DNA of 64,000 nucleotides, from the NCBI GenBank assembly GCA_963575745.1, contig CAUYUJ010017649.1:184501-248500 (forward strand), in the 5' to 3' direction. A program made the translations under genes and the position numbers. This document shows, piece by piece, positions 60,111 through 64,000 of the stretch. Positions within the stretch are counted from its first letter, which is position 1. Each line of letters opens with the position of its first letter. The notes below the pieces were generated by a model. It did not search any database. It was not told the origin of the DNA and saw nothing but the letters and a program-made list of their open reading frames with translations. The stretch is from Prorocentrum cordatum. Lineage: Eukaryota > Sar > Dinophyceae > Prorocentrales > Prorocentraceae.

Positions 60111-62050
60111 CGCCCGCGCGCCGCGTGGGGAAGTCAGCATTGTCGACGAAACAAAACAAACACTATAACTCATGTGGGCTTGGAATCAGCTCGGTCACCG
60201 GCAAGTCTTGGTTTCAATTCCCAAGCCAACATGGCGTCTTTTGTATTGTGGGTAATCCAGAGCTCCCCACTGCGCGCGCGCTCGCGCGGGGGGTCAAAAC
60301 CCTTGATAACTCGGAAATCCAATCGGCCACGGTTAAGAATTGATTTTCGTTCCACCCCAACGTGGCGACTTCTCGAGTGTGAACAAGGCAGCAACGACCG
60401 CGCGCGCGCCGACGCGCGCGCGGCGAGTTCTGCGATGTCCAGGATGCAAAGTATACACTACAAGCCATGTTAATTTGGGAATGAAATTGGTCATCGTTTA
60501 AGAGGTCAATGGAGCTTCCACTCCAACGCTGCGACTGGTCTAAATCTGACAACACATAACTCGCCACGCGCGCGAGTTCCGCCCTGTCCAACAAACAAAC
60601 CGCACCACATAATCAATGTCAACAGGCAAATCCAATTGATCACCGTGCGAGGTTTGTTTGAGTTTCCAGGTCAACATGGATGGACATTGCAGAACTCATT
60701 CGCGCGAGCGTCCGCGCGCGCGTGGGGAACTCTGCGTTGTCCGCTATAGAAGCATGGTCATGCTGCCCTGGGAAATGAAATGGGCGCTAGACGCTTCGCG
60801 GTGACCAATTGGATTTCAAAGTGCGCAGTGTTCCGGTATGTTCTGCATAATTGACAAGGCAAATCTCCCCGAACGGAAGCGCCAGCATGTTGGCCTAGAA
60901 ACTAACGTCGACCCTTAACGGTGACCGAGAGACTTCCAAGTTGAATGATGGTTCTCGCGTATGTCTCGCGCCGTGGACAATGCAGAACTCCCAGCGCCCG
61001 CGCGCTCGCACGTAGTCCTGCGTTGTCCACAAGAGAAACGTCGCTATGCTCGCCTGGGAAACAAAGTGGCCCTTCATAGGCGACTGATTGGGCTTCCAAC
61101 CTTGGTATCTGGCGCATGTTTTGTGCCATTGACAACACAGACTCCGCCGCGCGCGCGCGTGGATTACTTTTTTGCTCGCAATTGTGAACGCTTAGCGGAG
61201 ACAGATTGGATGCGCATGTTGACGCGGGTTCTGGCGCATGCGTTGCGTTATGGACAAAACAGAACTCACCGCGCGCGCGTCTGCGCGCTCGCATGGGGAG
61301 AGCTGCGTTGCCCAATAGAAAGGCTCGCGTGTCGGCCTGGAATTTAGGAGGGCAGCCCGTAAAGGTGACCGAATTCACTTCGAAGTTCACAGACGATGCA
61401 GAACTGCTCGCGCACGCATGGGGAGTTCTGTATTGTCCACAGTGGAGTCGACATGTTAGCCTGGAAACTGAAGTGAGCCCTTAACGGTGGCCGACGAGAA
61501 TTCAAAGTGCACTTGCGATCTGGCGCATGTTTTGGCATAGAAGGAAAATGCAGAACTCCCCGCGCGCGCGTCGCCCAGCTGACGCAGGCCACCCGGACTC
61601 TGTGCGAGGTGCCCCAAGGGCCGCTTCTAGTTCCCAGGCCAGCACGGTGATTTTTCCATCGCAAGTAGTAAACAGAGCTTCCCGCGCGCGCGCGAACGGC
61701 TGGCGCGACAGCGACGCGCAGGCGCGCTTGTTGCGCACTCTACCAGATGGTGGCTATTTGTGAAATCGCACGCTATGCAACGCTGAGAATCCAATCGGCG
61801 CGCGCGCTATCTCTGTAGTCCGACCCAAGCCAACGTGACGACATGCCCACTGCGAGAATGCAAGACTGCCCGCCCGCCGCGCGCAGTGCGCTACACTAGA
61901 CCACGCGGTAAGCATGTGCGAACCGAACCTGAGCATGGACAGGCAATCGGTGCGCGCGCGCGCGTTGCGCTGGGCAACTACTCGGAGAAGTTCGTAGGGC
62001 CTGGCTGAATGTTCGATTGGCCCCACGTGACGGCCCGACGAACGCCCGGG
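60110..62050. repeat. Satellite of about 120 bp units with CG-dinucleotide cores
   Basis: Units contain GCAGAACTCCCCGCGCGCGC, then AGTTCTGCGTTGTCCA, an AACGGTGACCGA block and TCTGGCGCATGTTTTG. GAACTCC and its complement flank the CGCGCG core as an imperfect palindrome. About 15 copies, more divergent toward the left. Confidence 0.8.
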
Positions 62051-62619
62051 GGCAACAATGGAAAATCGGAAAAATCACTGCGAATCGCACATACCACCAA
62101 ATACTCAGGATTGCCTACAATTTTCTGATCAGACCCACGAACATCAAAGAAGCCCCACCAAACTTGCTCGCGATATTGGCCCTGCCTCAGGACACAAAGC
62201 GAATCAGCTCATGCAGTGCTGGTAGTAGCTTTACTTTTCGTGTTTCAAGTCCGTTCTTGGGCCCATTAATTTCGTCGCCGTTCCCCTACATTCAGAACTC
62301 CCCCAAACGTCGCCAGTGCTGTGCCGCCCAGCCGGCAGCGTCAGAATAGAGCTTGCTGGCCCTGCTTGGAGGCCCACGCATTCGCTCTGCACGCGCAAGA
62401 GGAAATACCATGGAAGAAACGCTGACGCGGTAGAGCTTTCACGCCTTAGCGACGCAGAGAGCGAGCGAAGCTGATCCGCCGCGGCGCGGCGCAGCTTTGG
62501 TCTCGGAAGTTGGTATCCGCGCAGTCTGATCAAAATCTTCGCCCGGGCCTTCACCCGCCGCCATGCCCGCGGGCCGCGCCAGGACACGCTCGCCCCTTGC
62601 ACCGCGCGCGCCCACTCGC

Positions 62620-62965
62620 GTCTTAATTCTTTACTTGTTCCTAGAAAACCTGGCCTAACAAACTCCCATCACCTTCTCGTTCCGAGAAGGCGCTTCCCGT
62701 AATCCGCCGACGAGAAAATCCCGTGCGATTTGTTTGTCAGAGTCCCTCGCTTCTTAGTTCTTTATTTGTTTTTAGAAAGCTTGCCCTGACAAACTCCCAT
62801 CACCTTCTCGTTCCGAGAAGGCGTTTCCCGTTATCCGCCAAACGATGGGCCCCGACGATGGTCAGCCAGTTCTCCCTCGCGAGCTCGTTCTTCAATTATA
62901 CCTCATTCAGTAATGCTAGAAAACTTCCATCACCTTCTCGTTCCGAGAAAGCGCTTCCCGTCATC
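62620..62965. repeat. Three tandem 131 bp units with conserved hairpin
   Basis: CTTCTCGTTCCGAGAAG (7 bp stem, 3 base loop) starts at 62673, 62804 and 62934 (131 and 130 bases apart; last copy has one stem mismatch). Flanks CCATCAC and GCGCTTCCCGT are conserved, as is TTAGTTCTTTATTTGTT upstream of the first two. Confidence 0.75.
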
Positions 62966-63555
62966 TGTTGGCAATCCGCCGATCCCCGAGGGACCCATCA
63001 ACTTGTGAAATACTTCCCCTGCTCCTCCCACCCAGGGCTCCGGGAACCGCTACAGAAACCGAGAGAACTCCCCAGAGGGCCCCAACAAGGCCCCATGTAT
63101 GTGTCCACCGTCGCCGTTTTCGTTTTCCCAGAACCGACGGAGGCTCAGGGTAGGCGCCCCCAGGACCAATTCAAGACGGCCCAGGGGTAAGAACACGAGT
63201 CCCAAACCTAACAGCACCGAACAAAAGACCCCCGCGGCTGCTCAAGGAATATCTACACAAAACCAGAGGAAGCCTGATAAAACCTTCCGCTGATCCCCCA
63301 CAAAAAAACAAGACGCACCCAAGAACACACACACACACACCACAGGCTCCACGGACGTACCAGAAAGACCATGGGGAAACGAACTACAATCAAGGGGTCG
63401 GCGGACGCCACGTAAGCCTGTAGAATCAAGGAAAGGCTCCCAAACCAGAGCCCCTCCCGAGCCCCACCTCATCCTGAGATCAGCGTATTGACTGTAGACT
63501 CTCCTCTTCAGGGCAACTTGCACAGACGTCGTCTATGAGTGATCTGCTGGATATA
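62966..63555. other. Intergenic DNA downstream of eS8 gene
   Basis: No gene recognised. An A-rich stretch with CA dinucleotides lies at 63300-63345. Confidence 0.4.
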
Positions 63556-63729
63556 CAGTCAACCCGTATAACGAGGATGCGCGGTAAGGATGCAAGGGCC
63601 TTGGAGGGCCATGCTGACGCTTTTCGAACGAAGTTGGCAAGCGGCAGTCGCCAAGGATGGGCCGAGTGGGCAGGGATGCGAGCGCAGCCTTAGAACATTG
63701 CTCATCATCCTTACTACGCGGGTTGACTG
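63556..63729. mobile_element. Pogo/Tc1-like MITE copy 3
   Basis: 174 bp. Left CAGTCAACCCGTATAACGAG preceded by TA; right on the other strand CAGTCAACCCGCGTAGTAAG, followed by TG where TA is expected. Interior GCGGTAAGGATGCAAGGGCC shared with 15604 and 26390 copies. It ends 160 bases from the eS8 stop codon, so it may lie in that gene's 3' region. Confidence 0.8.
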
Positions 63730-63888
63730 TGCACGAGACACTACAGCTTGAGGCTGTGCGTTTTTGCTCGGCGGGCGCTCCCACTCCGCGAGGTCCGCGA
63801 GGTCCGCGTGCTCCCCTCTCTTCCTCCCTTTCGTATACGCCAGGCCCTGCGCCCTGCGCCCCGCGCCGCGCAGATTTCCGTGCGCGGC

Positions 63889-64000
63889 TCACTGTTTCTT
63901 CTTCTTCTCCAGCTTCCTCTTGTAGAACGTCAGCTCGTCGCCCTCAAGGACGTAGCCGTCGCAACGTCCGCTCTGCCCGGGTCGGGAAGCGATGCACGCA
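63889..64000 (-). CDS. RPS8: Ribosomal protein eS8 (RPS8), last exon, partial
   Basis: 37 codons to the TGA stop at 63889-63891, reading [20 protein letters not shown], then [14 protein letters not shown]. Eukaryotic eS8 ends with SSRPGQ-x-GR-x-DGY-x-LEG-x-EL-x-FY-x-RK and a lysine-rich tail, matching here almost residue for residue. eS8 is a component of the small ribosomal subunit, assembled in the nucleolus and acting in the cytoplasm. About 160-170 N-terminal residues lie beyond the right edge. No disruption seen. The open frame continues to the window end without an evident acceptor. Confidence 0.92.
   Translation of the reverse strand, partial: ACIASRPGQSGRCDGYVLEGDELTFYKRKLEKKKKQ

Overview
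This 64 kb window is nuclear DNA of a eukaryote, most probably a dinoflagellate. Four observations support this. The 5' end of a full-length LINE carries a near-perfect copy (21 of 22 positions) of the dinoflagellate spliced-leader sequence. A minus-strand gene has many tiny exons, long introns, and GC or GA as well as GT splice donors. The LINE proteins have the cysteine/histidine motif (C-x3-C-x8-H-x3-C) that I associate with dinoflagellate LINEs. Finally, the DNA is GC-rich and packed with repeats. No bacterial-style operons are present, and almost all long open frames are triplet-repeat or GC-rich artefacts.

Left third (1-22.7 kb): one minus-strand gene of the TerD (tellurite-resistance/stress) family. 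I reassembled it from eight short exons (E1 22551-22653, E2 20464-20529, E3 16707-16775, E4 15110-15175, E5 12621-12746, E6 6732-6757, E7 2586-2632, E8 72-143). It runs off the left edge just after the start of a second TerD domain. Coding sequence is under 3 percent of the 22.6 kb. The introns hold a 2.2 kb satellite of ~100 bp units, MITEs, triplet arrays, minisatellites and a broken, intron-less gene copy on the same strand (10150-11702).

Middle (22.7-31.4 kb): no gene recognised. It holds MITE-like inverted-repeat elements and dispersed repeats, including the second copy of a 0.7-1.1 kb mosaic repeat also found at 13-14 kb.

31.4-37.9 kb: a complete-looking LINE on the minus strand. It has ORF1 (coiled coil), an overlapping ORF2 (AP endonuclease, reverse transcriptase, zinc-binding motif), an open ORF3-like frame, four 84 bp tandem repeats, and GAG/CTC triplet arrays at both ends.

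Right part (37.9-63.9 kb): repeats of every scale. These include a 900 bp GTC array, a 540 bp GAC array, a 10 bp-periodic 1.2 kb minisatellite, two satellites with ~100-150 bp units, fold-back elements and a 131 bp hairpin-bearing tandem repeat. At the right edge (63889-64000, minus strand) is the last exon of ribosomal protein eS8 (RPS8).

At least eight inverted-repeat (MITE or fold-back) families, each about 160-230 bp, recur across the window. One has TIRs starting CAGTC with TA flanks, as expected of pogo/Tc1-mariner derivatives. All assignments come from reading the sequence by eye; no database search was run.
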